A stretch of DNA of 64,000 nt. It comes from CAZALT01 sp964485515. GTDB taxonomy: Bacteria > Actinomycetota > Acidimicrobiia > Acidimicrobiales > Acidimicrobilacustridaceae. Shown here one piece after another: positions 33,140 to 41,692 of this stretch (positions within the stretch are counted from its first letter, which is position 1; every line of letters begins with the position of its first letter). The notes below the pieces were generated by a model. The model saw nothing but the letters and a program-made list of their open reading frames with translations. It did no database searches and was not told the DNA's origin. Location of the stretch: NCBI GenBank assembly GCA_964485515.1, contig CAZALT010000003.1, positions 1-64,000 of the forward strand. Direction: 5' to 3'. A program made the translations under genes and the position numbers.

Positions 33140-34533
33140 CAGAACCCCAGGTCCACGATCGGTCGGTCGAAGGGGTACACGTTGACCTCCTGGACGGCGG
33201 GGAGCAGTTGCTCGTGGGGGAGACCGGCGAGGTAGCCGTCGAGGGCTCGCTGGAAGTTGGAGATGTGGCCTTCGAGGTCCGCGGAGAGGCGCATGTACTC
33301 GAAGCTGCGGGCGTGCAGGCCGCGCTGTTGGCGGGGGATGTTGGCGAAGTCCTGCGAGGGGATCTTCGGCCAGCGGGGGTCGTCGTGGCTCCAGTGCTCG
33401 GGCGGTGTCGGTGGCGGGCGCTCCTCGCTCTCGGGGAAGCGGGTGAGCGACCAGATCTCCATGAGCGTCTCCTCCGGTCCGATGGGACGGAACCGGTAGG
33501 CCGACGCGCTGCTGTACATGGGCAGCACGAAGTAGTTGGGGAACCCCTGGAAGAACTCGAGGTTGAGGCCTTTCTTGGCCAGCTCGTTGAGGTCGGGCAT
33601 GTCGGAGCCGCGGCCGCGGTGCCACTGGGTGACGGCCTTGTTGAGGGTGCGGTTCCACTTGGCCTTCGCCTTGTCGGCGTCGTCGGGAAGTGGGAGGCCG
33701 CGCAGTCCCTCGGCGATGGCCACGTCGTTGGCGTGGACCATGCCGGCCATGCCATCGCTCATGGCCCGCAGGTAGCGGATGTCGGCGTCGATGTACCCGG
33801 ACGGGTCGAACGTGTCGCCGGGCTTGACGCCGTAGCGGGTGGGGATGACGAGCTGCGGGTGGGCCTGGGGCACGTGGTATGCCTCGACGAACGCTTCGAT
33901 GGCCAGCTTCCAGTTGACCGGGAGGCGGCAGGCGTACCACCACTCGGTCCTGAGCGACTCGACCTGCCAGGCGTCGAGGCTCGTGGCGAACGGTTCGAGC
34001 GAGTCGCGCAGCGGCGGGGCATCGCGGTCGAGGTTGATCCACGCGCTCCCGCCCCAGAGCTCGCAGCGCACGGGCGTGAGGTCGAGGTCGTCCGGCTCCA
34101 TGTTGTGCGGAGCGAACGAACGTCGGCGGGGGATCGCCTTGTTCTTGCCGTCGGGTCCGTAGCACCACCCGTGGAAGGGGCACGTGAACTGCACGTCGCA
34201 GTGACCTCGGTCGATGGCGACCTTGACGCCCCGGTGGCGACAGGTGTTCTCGAAGGCGGTGACCACCGGCGTCCCGTTGCGCTTGTTCTTCTGGCGGACC
34301 AGGACGACGGACTGGTCGAGGATCTCGTACTCCACGAAGTCGCCCGGGTTCGGGATCTCCTCCAGGCGGCACGCCATCTGCCACACCCGTGGCCACAGCT
34401 GCTCGGTCTCGAGGTCGTAGAACTCCTGGCTGTAGTACCGCTCCTTGGGGACTCGGTCGGGGTACTCCATGGCGAAGGGGATCGGCAACGCCGTTCTCGC
34501 CTGCTCCGGCGCACTCTGGTCCACGATGGCCAC
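33139..34533 (-). CDS. Rieske non-heme iron oxygenase, large subunit
   Basis: 464 aa from GTG 34533 with GAGGGGGATAC directly upstream. The Rieske centre is CRHRG ... TCPFHGWCYG (C-x-H, C-x2-H) at residues ~92-118. The mononuclear iron site is in AIEAFVEAYHVPQAHPQLV (two His). The length and layout match ring-hydroxylating oxygenase alpha subunits. These use electrons from a reductase or ferredoxin, none of which is encoded nearby. A divergent flavin monooxygenase and the NTF2-fold partner suggest a shared catabolic unit. The substrate is unknown. Confidence 0.9.
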   Translation of the reverse strand: MAIVDQSAPEQARTALPIPFAMEYPDRVPKERYYSQEFYDLETEQLWPRVWQMACRLEEIPNPGDFVEYEILDQSVVLVRQKNKRNGTPVVTAFENTCRHRGVKVAIDRGHCDVQFTCPFHGWCYGPDGKNKAIPRRRSFAPHNMEPDDLDLTPVRCELWGGSAWINLDRDAPPLRDSLEPFATSLDAWQVESLRTEWWYACRLPVNWKLAIEAFVEAYHVPQAHPQLVIPTRYGVKPGDTFDPSGYIDADIRYLRAMSDGMAGMVHANDVAIAEGLRGLPLPDDADKAKAKWNRTLNKAVTQWHRGRGSDMPDLNELAKKGLNLEFFQGFPNYFVLPMYSSASAYRFRPIGPEETLMEIWSLTRFPESEERPPPTPPEHWSHDDPRWPKIPSQDFANIPRQQRGLHARSFEYMRLSADLEGHISNFQRALDGYLAGLPHEQLLPAVQEVNVYPFDRPIVDLGF

Positions 34534-34706
34534 GTATCCCCCTCGGATGGTCAAGCCGAAAATGCTGTGCACCTGCACAGGATCCGTATACTAACCGCCT
34601 GATGCAGGAGAACTTCGAAAGCGCCCGAGTGGCGGAGAGCGGAAGACGCCCGAGTGGCGGAGAGCGATCGCCCGGGCCCAGGCTCCGGGACGATCGAGGG
34701 GGATAC
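34534..34706. promoter_or_regulatory. Divergent promoter region with mirrored leaders, palindrome and direct repeat
   Basis: Both flanking genes begin with the same 15 bases, CGAGGGGGATACGTG (34545-34531 on minus, 34695-34709 on plus). A palindrome TGTGCA-CC-TGCACA (34566-34579) lies eight bases before a TATACT -10 box (34587-34592) on the plus strand. A 20-bp sequence, CGCCCGAGTGGCGGAGAGCG, occurs twice at 34622-34641 and 34647-34666 in the plus-strand leader. The palindrome is a likely operator for both directions. Confidence 0.6.
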
Positions 34707-36311
34707 GTGAGCGGAGAAGCAGCGACGGAAACAGACGTCGACGTCCTCGTCGTCGGCGCCGGGGTCACCGGGATCTACCAGCTCTACCGCGCCCTGCGCG
34801 ACGGCTTCTCGGCCGAGCTCGTGGAAGCCGGCTCCGGGGTGGGCGGCACCTGGTACTGGAACAAGTACCCGGGTGCTCGCTTCGACTCCGAGAGCTACAC
34901 GTACGCCTATCTCTTCGACAAGGACCTCTTCGACGAGTGGGTGTGGGAGGAGGAGTTCGCTCCGCAGACCGAGACCGAGCGGTACTTCAACCACGTCGTC
35001 GACCGCTACGACCTGCGCCGCCACATCGACTTCGACACCCGCGTGACATCAGCGGTGTGGGACGACGCATCGGGGTCGTGGGTCGTCACGACCGACGACG
35101 GGGTCGAGCGACGGGCCCGCTACCTGGTGTCGGCCACCGGTGTCCTGTCGGTGCCCTTCTACCCCGAGGTCCCTGGCCGCGAGGACTACGCCGGCGTGTC
35201 GGTCCACACGGGACTGTGGCCAGCCGAAGGCGTCGACCTGGCGGGCAAGCGCGTCGCTGTCATCGGCACCGGCTCGAGCGGCGTGCAGATCTTGCCCGTC
35301 ATCGCCGACGAGGTCGGGTCGGTCACGGTGTACCAGCGCAGCGCGAACTGGTGCACCCCGCTCAACAACCGCCTCATCACCGACGCCGAGCAGGCCAAGC
35401 TGCGCGCCGAGTTCGAGCCGATGTGCGAGGTGCTCAACACGTCCATGCACGGGTTCCTCCACGAGGCGTCCAACCGCAACGGCGCCGACGAGACACCCGA
35501 GCAGCGGGCCGAGTTCTTCGAGTCGATCTGGAACAGCCCCGGGTTCTCGAAGCTCACGACGAACTACATGGACCTGCTCTTCGACGAGAAGATCAACGCC
35601 GAGTGGTGCGAGTTCATCGCGGCCAAGGTGCGCTCGATCGTGGCCGACCCGGTCACCGCGGAGCGCCTCATCCCGAAGGACCACAAGTTCGGCGAGAAGC
35701 GGCCGCCGTTCGTCGCCGGCTACTACGAGGCGTACAACAAGCCCAACGTGTCGCTCGTGTCGCTGCGCGAGACCCCCATCGTGCGCATCACCGAGACCGG
35801 CATCGAGACCGAAGCCGGCGAAGAGCCCTACGACGTGATCATCTGGGCCACCGGCTTCGACTTCGGGACGGGCGCCCTCAACCGCATGGGGATCGTGGGG
35901 CGCGACGGCCTCGCCCTCACCGAGCACTGGGCCGACGGTCCCACCACGTTCCTCGGCGTCCAGACCGAGGGCTTCCCCAACTTCTTCTTCCCCGGCGGTC
36001 CCCACGCCGCGGCGGGCAACAACCCCCGCTACAACGGCGACCAGGTCGACTTCATCGCCGACACGTTCGTGTGGCTGCGCGACCACGACCTCTCGGTGAT
36101 CGAGGCGAGCCCCGAGGCCGAAGAGCGCTGGTGCGCGGCGATCGAGAAGTCCATCTCGTTCCAGCCCTTCACCGAGAAGAGCTACTACTTCGGCACCAAC
36201 GTCCCCGGCAAGCCCACCCGTTTCCTGCTCAACTCCGCAGGCCGCCCCAAGCTGCTCAAAGAGGTCGCCCGCGTGAAGAGCAACGACTACGAGGCCTTCG
36301 TCACGCGCTGA
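34707..36311 (+). CDS. Baeyer-Villiger type flavin monooxygenase
   Basis: 534 aa from GTG 34707. FAD motif VLVVGAGVTGIYQLYRA, then GVGGTWYWNKYPGARFDSES, fingerprint YAGVSVHTGLWP (H and W intact), NADPH motif VAVIGTGSSGVQILP, and IIWATGFDFGTGAL. This is the classic layout of cyclohexanone/cyclododecanone-type monooxygenases that turn ketones into esters or lactones. It is divergent from a Rieske oxygenase with an identical leader sequence, so the two are probably induced together. Confidence 0.9.
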   Translation: MSGEAATETDVDVLVVGAGVTGIYQLYRALRDGFSAELVEAGSGVGGTWYWNKYPGARFDSESYTYAYLFDKDLFDEWVWEEEFAPQTETERYFNHVVDRYDLRRHIDFDTRVTSAVWDDASGSWVVTTDDGVERRARYLVSATGVLSVPFYPEVPGREDYAGVSVHTGLWPAEGVDLAGKRVAVIGTGSSGVQILPVIADEVGSVTVYQRSANWCTPLNNRLITDAEQAKLRAEFEPMCEVLNTSMHGFLHEASNRNGADETPEQRAEFFESIWNSPGFSKLTTNYMDLLFDEKINAEWCEFIAAKVRSIVADPVTAERLIPKDHKFGEKRPPFVAGYYEAYNKPNVSLVSLRETPIVRITETGIETEAGEEPYDVIIWATGFDFGTGALNRMGIVGRDGLALTEHWADGPTTFLGVQTEGFPNFFFPGGPHAAAGNNPRYNGDQVDFIADTFVWLRDHDLSVIEASPEAEERWCAAIEKSISFQPFTEKSYYFGTNVPGKPTRFLLNSAGRPKLLKEVARVKSNDYEAFVTR

Positions 36312-36411
36312 GGATCCCGGGCCCCCGATGGGTGCAGACCGCGCCCATCGGCTTGTTCCGCTCGATCGGCGAACGCGCCGGGCATCCGGTGTCCCGTCGA
36401 GGTGCTCTGAC

Positions 36412-37470
36412 CTACACCGTGGCGATCGGGGTGACCGGCGAGCCCACGATGCCCGGCAGCCGCAACGGGGGAGCGGTCAGCAGGAAGGTGCTGCGCTCGT
36501 TGGCCCGCAACCAGGTAGCCAGCTCATCGAGGTACCACATCTCGCCGAGCGGGATGCCGAGCTTGAACAGGCAGTGGTGGTGGATGGGCAGGAAGGAGTG
36601 GCGCTCGGGGTTGTTGCCCTTGCCCAGCAATCCTTCGACGGCGTAGTTGTCCGAGACCAACGCAGAGATGCCCGACTCGGTGATCCAGTCGAGCAGCGTG
36701 TCGTCGTGGGCGTCGAGGTAGCTGCACAGGGTGAAGATCTTGCGGGGATCGGGGTTGCGGTCCATGGCCAGGATCTCGGTGGCGAAGCCCGTGTGGAGCA
36801 GGAGCATGTCGCCCGGCTCGATGACGACGCCGTCCGTGGCGATGATGTCCTCGAGCATCTCGCGGTTCACCGCGGTCCAGTCGTGACCCAGGTGGTGCGC
36901 CAGGTCGATGAGCACGCCGCGGCCCTGCACGCCGTGGAACGCCATGTGCTCGAGGCCGAGGTGGTGGGCGTAGCTGCGGTGTCCGCTGCCGTCGCCCTTG
37001 GCGTCGTCGGACGGGCCGACGAGGTCGATGCCCGCTCGGTAGCCGTTGTAGTAGACGGCCTCTTCGACACCGTCGCCGTCGGCGTCGAACTCGGCGCCGA
37101 CGTGCGCGAGCGAATCCCATTGCGTGGAGTACTGGAGGGCGAGGGTGACGACGTCGTCGGCCCAGATGTCGACGAGCCGGGGATCGCCGAAGTCGGGCAT
37201 CTCGCTCATGTGGATGTTGTAGAAGACGTCCTGGACGCCATCCATGTCCTCGGTCGGCGCGATCTTCGGTGGATAGCGGCGCTGGTTGAGCAGGTTCCCG
37301 CCCGGGAAGTCGAGCGGGAGGCTCAGGCAGAAGCTGATGCCCGCCTCGACCGAGCGCACGCCCTGGAGCACCTTGTCCTGGGTGATGAGGTTGATGCGGC
37401 CGAGCTCGTCGTCGTCGCCCCAGTCGCCCCAGGTCGAGCCCTCGGGTCGCTGCTTCCAACGCTCTGCCAT
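36412..37470 (-). CDS. Cyclase-family protein (kynurenine formamidase-like)
   Basis: 352 aa, ATG with CAGGGGGACC upstream. Family motifs are STQWDSLAHVGAEF (metal-binding Asp/His) and GHRSYAHHLGLEHMAFHGVQ, then GRGVLIDLAHHLGH and EPGDMLLLHTGF. These metal-dependent hydrolases open rings or hydrolyse amides or lactones (PF04199). It could act on the lactone made by the neighbouring monooxygenase. It is divergent from the amidohydrolase gene at 37649. Confidence 0.85.
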   Translation of the reverse strand: MAERWKQRPEGSTWGDWGDDDELGRINLITQDKVLQGVRSVEAGISFCLSLPLDFPGGNLLNQRRYPPKIAPTEDMDGVQDVFYNIHMSEMPDFGDPRLVDIWADDVVTLALQYSTQWDSLAHVGAEFDADGDGVEEAVYYNGYRAGIDLVGPSDDAKGDGSGHRSYAHHLGLEHMAFHGVQGRGVLIDLAHHLGHDWTAVNREMLEDIIATDGVVIEPGDMLLLHTGFATEILAMDRNPDPRKIFTLCSYLDAHDDTLLDWITESGISALVSDNYAVEGLLGKGNNPERHSFLPIHHHCLFKLGIPLGEMWYLDELATWLRANERSTFLLTAPPLRLPGIVGSPVTPIATV

Positions 37471-37648
37471 CGGTGGTCCCCCTGCTCGTCTCGGGCCGTT
37501 TCGTCCCTCTTGCTGTGCGAGTGCCTAACATAGACGAGAAGCACACTTCGCCTCGTCGCGAACACCGTTCCCGCACGGCGCCGCCGCCGTGGTCCCAACC
37601 GGCCAGCACGCTGCTGGCCAGGCCGACTCTGGCCAGGAGGTCATCGCC

Positions 37649-38995
37649 ATGTCTGACACCGTGATCGACACGCCCAGCGGCGGAGAGCGGGAGCGAGACG
37701 TCGCCGACTCGCCGTCGGACCACCACTACACGGTGTCGGCCGACGGCCACCTCCTCGAGCCCATCACGCTGTTCAAGGAGCGCCTACCCGACAACCTCAA
37801 GCACCTCGCGGTGTGGGAGGAAGAGATCGAGATCGAGCCGTTCGTCGAGGACGGCGCCACGGTGTTCCGCAAGCTGCACACGCCCGGCTTCGAGGGCTGG
37901 ACGGTGTCGCGCTATCGCCAGACCAGTGGACGCACGCCGGAGGGCGATCCCGAGATCGTCCTGGAGGACATGGACGCCGACGGCGTCGACGCCCAGGTGC
38001 TGCACCCGAACCTGTCGCAGTTCGGGCTGTTCACCGATCACCACGAGATGTCGATCGCGCACGCCCGGGTCTACAACGACTACGTCATGGAGACGTACAC
38101 GCCGTACTTCGACCGCATCGCACCGACGGCACCCATCCCGCTCACCGACATCGACGATGCGGTGACCGAGATCCAGCGGGTGGCGGCCGGTGGGTTCAAG
38201 GGCGTGCTGCTGCCGGCCACGGCACCGATGCCGTACTACCGACGTGAGCTCGACCCGGTGTGGGCGGCGATCCAGGAGACCGGGATGAGCGTGTTCGTGC
38301 ACACGCAGACCGGTGGCATCAAGGTCGACGATCCCGAGGCGCTCACGCTGCGGATCATGATGGAGAACGCCAAGCAGGTGAACGAGCCGATGACCGAGAA
38401 GATGGCGGCCAAGCGCATGGTCACCCAGGCGGTCATGCAGCCGGTCGTCCCCCAGACCCTCATCTGCCAGCTCATCGGTGGTGGCGTGCCCGAGCGCTTC
38501 CCCGGCCTGCACTTCTCGCTCATCGAGTTCAACGCCTACTGGCTCGCCTCGCTGGTCGGTTCCATGGACAAGTGCTGGATCACCGGCATCGGCCAGGACC
38601 CGGACTGGTGGATCGGCGTGTGGCAGGACGATCGCCCCGACGACGACCAGCCCGGCATGGCCCAGCTGTTCAAGCTCAACGAGAAGTGGCCGTACCCGCT
38701 CATGCCCAGCGAGTACGTCCAGCGCCAGTTCCACGTGTCGTTCCAGGACGATCCGGTCGCGGTCGCCTGCCGCAACATCACGGGCCTGTCCACGGTCATG
38801 TGGGGCAACGACTACCCCCACGCCGAGGGCACGTTCCGGGGAAGCCGCGATCTGCTGGCCCAGCTCATGGGCGACCTGCCCGACGCCGATCAGGCCGCGC
38901 TCGTGGGCGAGACGCTCGCCGGCCTGGTCGGCTTCGAACCGTCGCAGGCCAAGGTGTCCGAGCGCCTGGCTCGCGTCGCGGCGCGACAGAGCTGA
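37649..38995 (+). CDS. Amidohydrolase 2 family protein
   Basis: 448 aa from ATG 37649 with CAGGAGG upstream. Metal-site motifs: YTVSADGHLLEPITLF at the N-terminus (D-x-H), MSVFVHTQTGG in the middle, and TVMWGNDYPHAEGTF near residue 395. It is a paralogue of the 7519-8742 product, longer in the middle (WWIGVWQDDRPDDDQPGM). Such enzymes act in ring cleavage pathways. The SDR that follows starts four bases after its stop, so both are co-translated. Confidence 0.88.
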   Translation: MSDTVIDTPSGGERERDVADSPSDHHYTVSADGHLLEPITLFKERLPDNLKHLAVWEEEIEIEPFVEDGATVFRKLHTPGFEGWTVSRYRQTSGRTPEGDPEIVLEDMDADGVDAQVLHPNLSQFGLFTDHHEMSIAHARVYNDYVMETYTPYFDRIAPTAPIPLTDIDDAVTEIQRVAAGGFKGVLLPATAPMPYYRRELDPVWAAIQETGMSVFVHTQTGGIKVDDPEALTLRIMMENAKQVNEPMTEKMAAKRMVTQAVMQPVVPQTLICQLIGGGVPERFPGLHFSLIEFNAYWLASLVGSMDKCWITGIGQDPDWWIGVWQDDRPDDDQPGMAQLFKLNEKWPYPLMPSEYVQRQFHVSFQDDPVAVACRNITGLSTVMWGNDYPHAEGTFRGSRDLLAQLMGDLPDADQAALVGETLAGLVGFEPSQAKVSERLARVAARQS

Positions 38996-38999
38996 TCGG

Positions 39000-39899
39000 G
39001 TGACGGGTGAGCTGAGCTTCGACGGCCGGGTCGCGGTCGTGACCGGGGCGGGCCGTGGCATCGGGCGCGCCTACGCACTGCTCCTTGCCGAGCGCGGCGC
39101 TCAGGTCGTGGTCAACGATCTGGGTGTCTCCATCGGAGGGTCCGGAGCGGATCTCACGCCGGCCGAGGAGGTCGTGGCCGAGATCACCGCGGCCGGTGGA
39201 ACGGCCGTGGCCGACGGCAACGACGTGTCGTCGGTGTCGGGTGCCGAAGCCATCGTCGCGGCCGCGATCGAGAACTTCGGCCAGGTCGACGTACTCGTGA
39301 ACAACGCCGGCATCATCCGCTGGGCGGGCATTTCCGACGTCGACCTCGACAACCTCGAACGCCACCTCGCCGTGCACGTCGCCGGTTCGTTCAACACCAC
39401 CCGCGCCGCGTGGCCCCACATGGTCGAGGCCGGCTACGGCCGCATCGTGATGACCACATCGGCCGGCATCTTCGGTTTGCCGGCGAACCTGTCGTACGCC
39501 GCGGCGAAGGGCGCGACCATCGGCCTGGTCCGAAGTCTCACCACGGCGGGCGTCCCCCTCGGGATCACGATCAACGCCATCGCCCCCGCGGCGGTCACCC
39601 GCATGGGTGGCGGCGACGAGGGGCCGCCACCAGCGAACATGGATCCCGCGCTGGTGGCGCCCATGGTCGGCTACCTCGCCCACGAGTCGTGCACCGTCAG
39701 CGGCGAGGTCTTCGCGGCCGGCTCCGGCCGCTTCACCAAGGTCTTCATCGCCGAGACCGAGGGCTACGTCCACCTCGACGGCCCGCCCACCATCGAAGAC
39801 GTCGCCGGTCACTGGGCTGAGATCACCGACGAGCACGACTACTGGGTCCCACCCGACCTCATGGGCTGGGCCGAGCACTTCAACGCACACCTGCGCTGA
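39000..39899 (+). CDS. SDR family oxidoreductase, MFE-2-like
   Basis: 299 aa from GTG 39000. Cofactor motif VAVVTGAGRGIGRAYALLLA and the inserted VVVNDLGVSIGGSGADLTPA, typical of the (3R)-hydroxyacyl-CoA dehydrogenase part of multifunctional enzyme 2. NNAGIIRWAG; the catalytic Tyr is in LSYAAAKGAT. The C-terminal ~70 residues (HDYWVPPDLMGWAEHFNAHL) are an extension beyond the core. It probably oxidises a 3-hydroxyacyl-CoA. Confidence 0.88.
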   Translation: MTGELSFDGRVAVVTGAGRGIGRAYALLLAERGAQVVVNDLGVSIGGSGADLTPAEEVVAEITAAGGTAVADGNDVSSVSGAEAIVAAAIENFGQVDVLVNNAGIIRWAGISDVDLDNLERHLAVHVAGSFNTTRAAWPHMVEAGYGRIVMTTSAGIFGLPANLSYAAAKGATIGLVRSLTTAGVPLGITINAIAPAAVTRMGGGDEGPPPANMDPALVAPMVGYLAHESCTVSGEVFAAGSGRFTKVFIAETEGYVHLDGPPTIEDVAGHWAEITDEHDYWVPPDLMGWAEHFNAHLR

Positions 39900-39935
39900 G
39901 TTCGCCAGAACGGTCAGCGTGATCGGCCCCCTGCT

Positions 39936-39984
39936 CTTCTGGCGTGTGGGTTGCGCGGAAACCGGCGAGGTCACACGCCAGAAG
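39936..39984. terminator. Long-stem hairpin between convergent genes
   Basis: CTTCTGGCGTGTG (39936-39948) and CACACGCCAGAAG (39972-39984) form a perfect 13-bp stem with a 23-base loop between the SDR and the ligase that point at each other. It is probably a bidirectional terminator. The TTCTGG/CCAGAA arms recall other intergenic hairpins of this window. Confidence 0.65.
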
Positions 39985-40008
39985 CGGAAGAGGAAGAGGA
40001 AGGTGATG

Positions 40009-41553
40009 TCAGACGCGCCGGGCGGGGTCCCGGTCGCGCAGCTCGCGCTTGAGCACCTTGCCGGATGGGTTCCTCGGGAGCTCGTCGATGACGATGACGT
40101 CCGTGGGCACCTTGAACTTGGCGAGCTGGCCGCGGCAGTGCTCGATGAGCACCTCGGGGGCGACGGGGGAGCGCAGCACCACGAAGGCGATGGGCACCTC
40201 GCCCCAGCGCTCGTGGGGGCGGCCCACGACAGCGACCTCGACGACCTCGTCGTGCTCGTAGAGGACCCGCTCGACCTCGGAGGTAGCGATGTTCTCGCCG
40301 CCAGACACGATCATGTCCTTCAGCCGGTCGACGATGTAGAGGTAGCCGTCCGCGTCGCGGATGCCGACGTCGCCGGTGTGGAACCAGCCGCCGGCAAACG
40401 CCCGCTCGGTCGCCTCCGGGTCGCGCCAGTAGCCCTTGAACACCTTGGGTCCACGCAGCACGACCTCACCCGGCTCGCCGGCGGGGACGGTCTTGCCGTC
40501 GGGGTCCCAGATGTCGAGCTCGAGGTACTGGCACGGACGTCCGCAGCTGCCGAGCTTCGAGATGGTGCTGTCCGGGTCGAGGAACGTGTCGCCCGAGACG
40601 GTCTCGGTGAGCCCGTAGGCATCGGCGAGCCACGCGGAGGGGAAGGTGCGGCGGAGGCGGTCGATGTAGGGGAGCGGCATCTTCTCGCCGCCGGCGATGA
40701 TGAGCCGCAACGACGAGAGGTCGCGGTCGTCCACCCCCGAAAGGTCGAGCACGGCGCGGACCATGGCGGGTGCTGTCCACATGGCGGTGATGCCCGAGTG
40801 CTCGATCTCCTCCGCGACGGCCTGCGGGTCGAAGGTGCGGTGGATGATCGTCGTCGCACCCACCGCCAGCATCGACGTCGTGATGAGATCGAGCGCACCC
40901 ACGTGGTACAGCGGACCGCACGCAAGACCGACGTCGGCTGAGGTGAAGCCCATCTCGGCGACGTGGGCGTAGTTCTTCCACGCGAGGTTGGCGTGGCTGA
41001 GCATGACGCCCTTGGGGCGGCCGGTCGTGCCCGAGGTGTACATGAGTCGGTGGAGATCGTCGCCCTCGGCGGAGACTGGCGGGACGGCCCCGTGAGTGGC
41101 GAGCTCGTCGAACGACGTCCAACGCTCGGCGTCGCCATTGGCCAGGTCGATGCGGGCGATGCTGTCGATAGCGGCGGTCGCCTCTGTCGCGATGGGGAGG
41201 GTGGCGTCGTCGGCGACGAGGGCCACGGCCTGGGAGTGCTCGAGGATGTACTGGACCTCGGCGGCGGCGAGGCGCCAGTTGATGGGCATCGCCACGGCGC
41301 CGATGTGGTTGACCGCGAAGATCGTGACGAGGAAGTCGGCCGAGTTGTAGGCGAGCAGACCGACCACGTCGCCCCGATCCACGCCGAGCGATCGGAGTCC
41401 TCCCGCCACGGCGGCCGACCGGTCGAGCATCTCGCGGTAGGTGAGCACGACGTCGCCGAAGATGGCGGCAGGCTTGTCCGGCGTGCGGGCCGCGTGGTGG
41501 GCCAGCACCCGAACGAAGTTCAGGTCGGGTTGCATCGCATCGCGAGCGGTCAT
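40009..41553 (-). CDS. Acyl-CoA synthetase / AMP-dependent ligase
   Basis: 514 aa from ATG 41553. ATP motif HRLMYTSGTTGRPKGVML, A5 DAYGLTETVSGDTF, A7 GWFHTGDVGIRDADGYLY, then DRLKDMIVSGGENI, and A10 ELPRNPSGKVLKRE with the catalytic Lys. It activates a carboxylic acid with ATP and CoA, the entry step to beta-oxidation type breakdown. Lies at the end of a minus-strand SDR-SDR-ligase group. Confidence 0.92.
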   Translation of the reverse strand: MTARDAMQPDLNFVRVLAHHAARTPDKPAAIFGDVVLTYREMLDRSAAVAGGLRSLGVDRGDVVGLLAYNSADFLVTIFAVNHIGAVAMPINWRLAAAEVQYILEHSQAVALVADDATLPIATEATAAIDSIARIDLANGDAERWTSFDELATHGAVPPVSAEGDDLHRLMYTSGTTGRPKGVMLSHANLAWKNYAHVAEMGFTSADVGLACGPLYHVGALDLITTSMLAVGATTIIHRTFDPQAVAEEIEHSGITAMWTAPAMVRAVLDLSGVDDRDLSSLRLIIAGGEKMPLPYIDRLRRTFPSAWLADAYGLTETVSGDTFLDPDSTISKLGSCGRPCQYLELDIWDPDGKTVPAGEPGEVVLRGPKVFKGYWRDPEATERAFAGGWFHTGDVGIRDADGYLYIVDRLKDMIVSGGENIATSEVERVLYEHDEVVEVAVVGRPHERWGEVPIAFVVLRSPVAPEVLIEHCRGQLAKFKVPTDVIVIDELPRNPSGKVLKRELRDRDPARRV

Positions 41554-41584
41554 CGTGTTGATCCACCTCGGTCGTGACCCACGC

Positions 41585-41659
41585 CGTTCTGGCTGGGATC
41601 GCTGGCTTCCATCGGCTTGGACATCCCGTTCTCCTGGGCCAGGAGTCCCAGCCAGAACG
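41585..41659. repeat. 14-bp inverted repeat, member of an intergenic hairpin family
   Basis: CGTTCTGGCTGGGA (41585-41598) and TCCCAGCCAGAACG (41646-41659) are perfectly complementary across a 47-base loop. The unit lies between the SDR stop and the ligase start on the minus strand, so it could attenuate transcription into the ligase. The same arms recur at 47982-48029 and 49129-49176. Confidence 0.6.
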
Positions 41660-41692
41660 ATGAAGGGCGCACAGTTCCCGAAGACGCGGACC

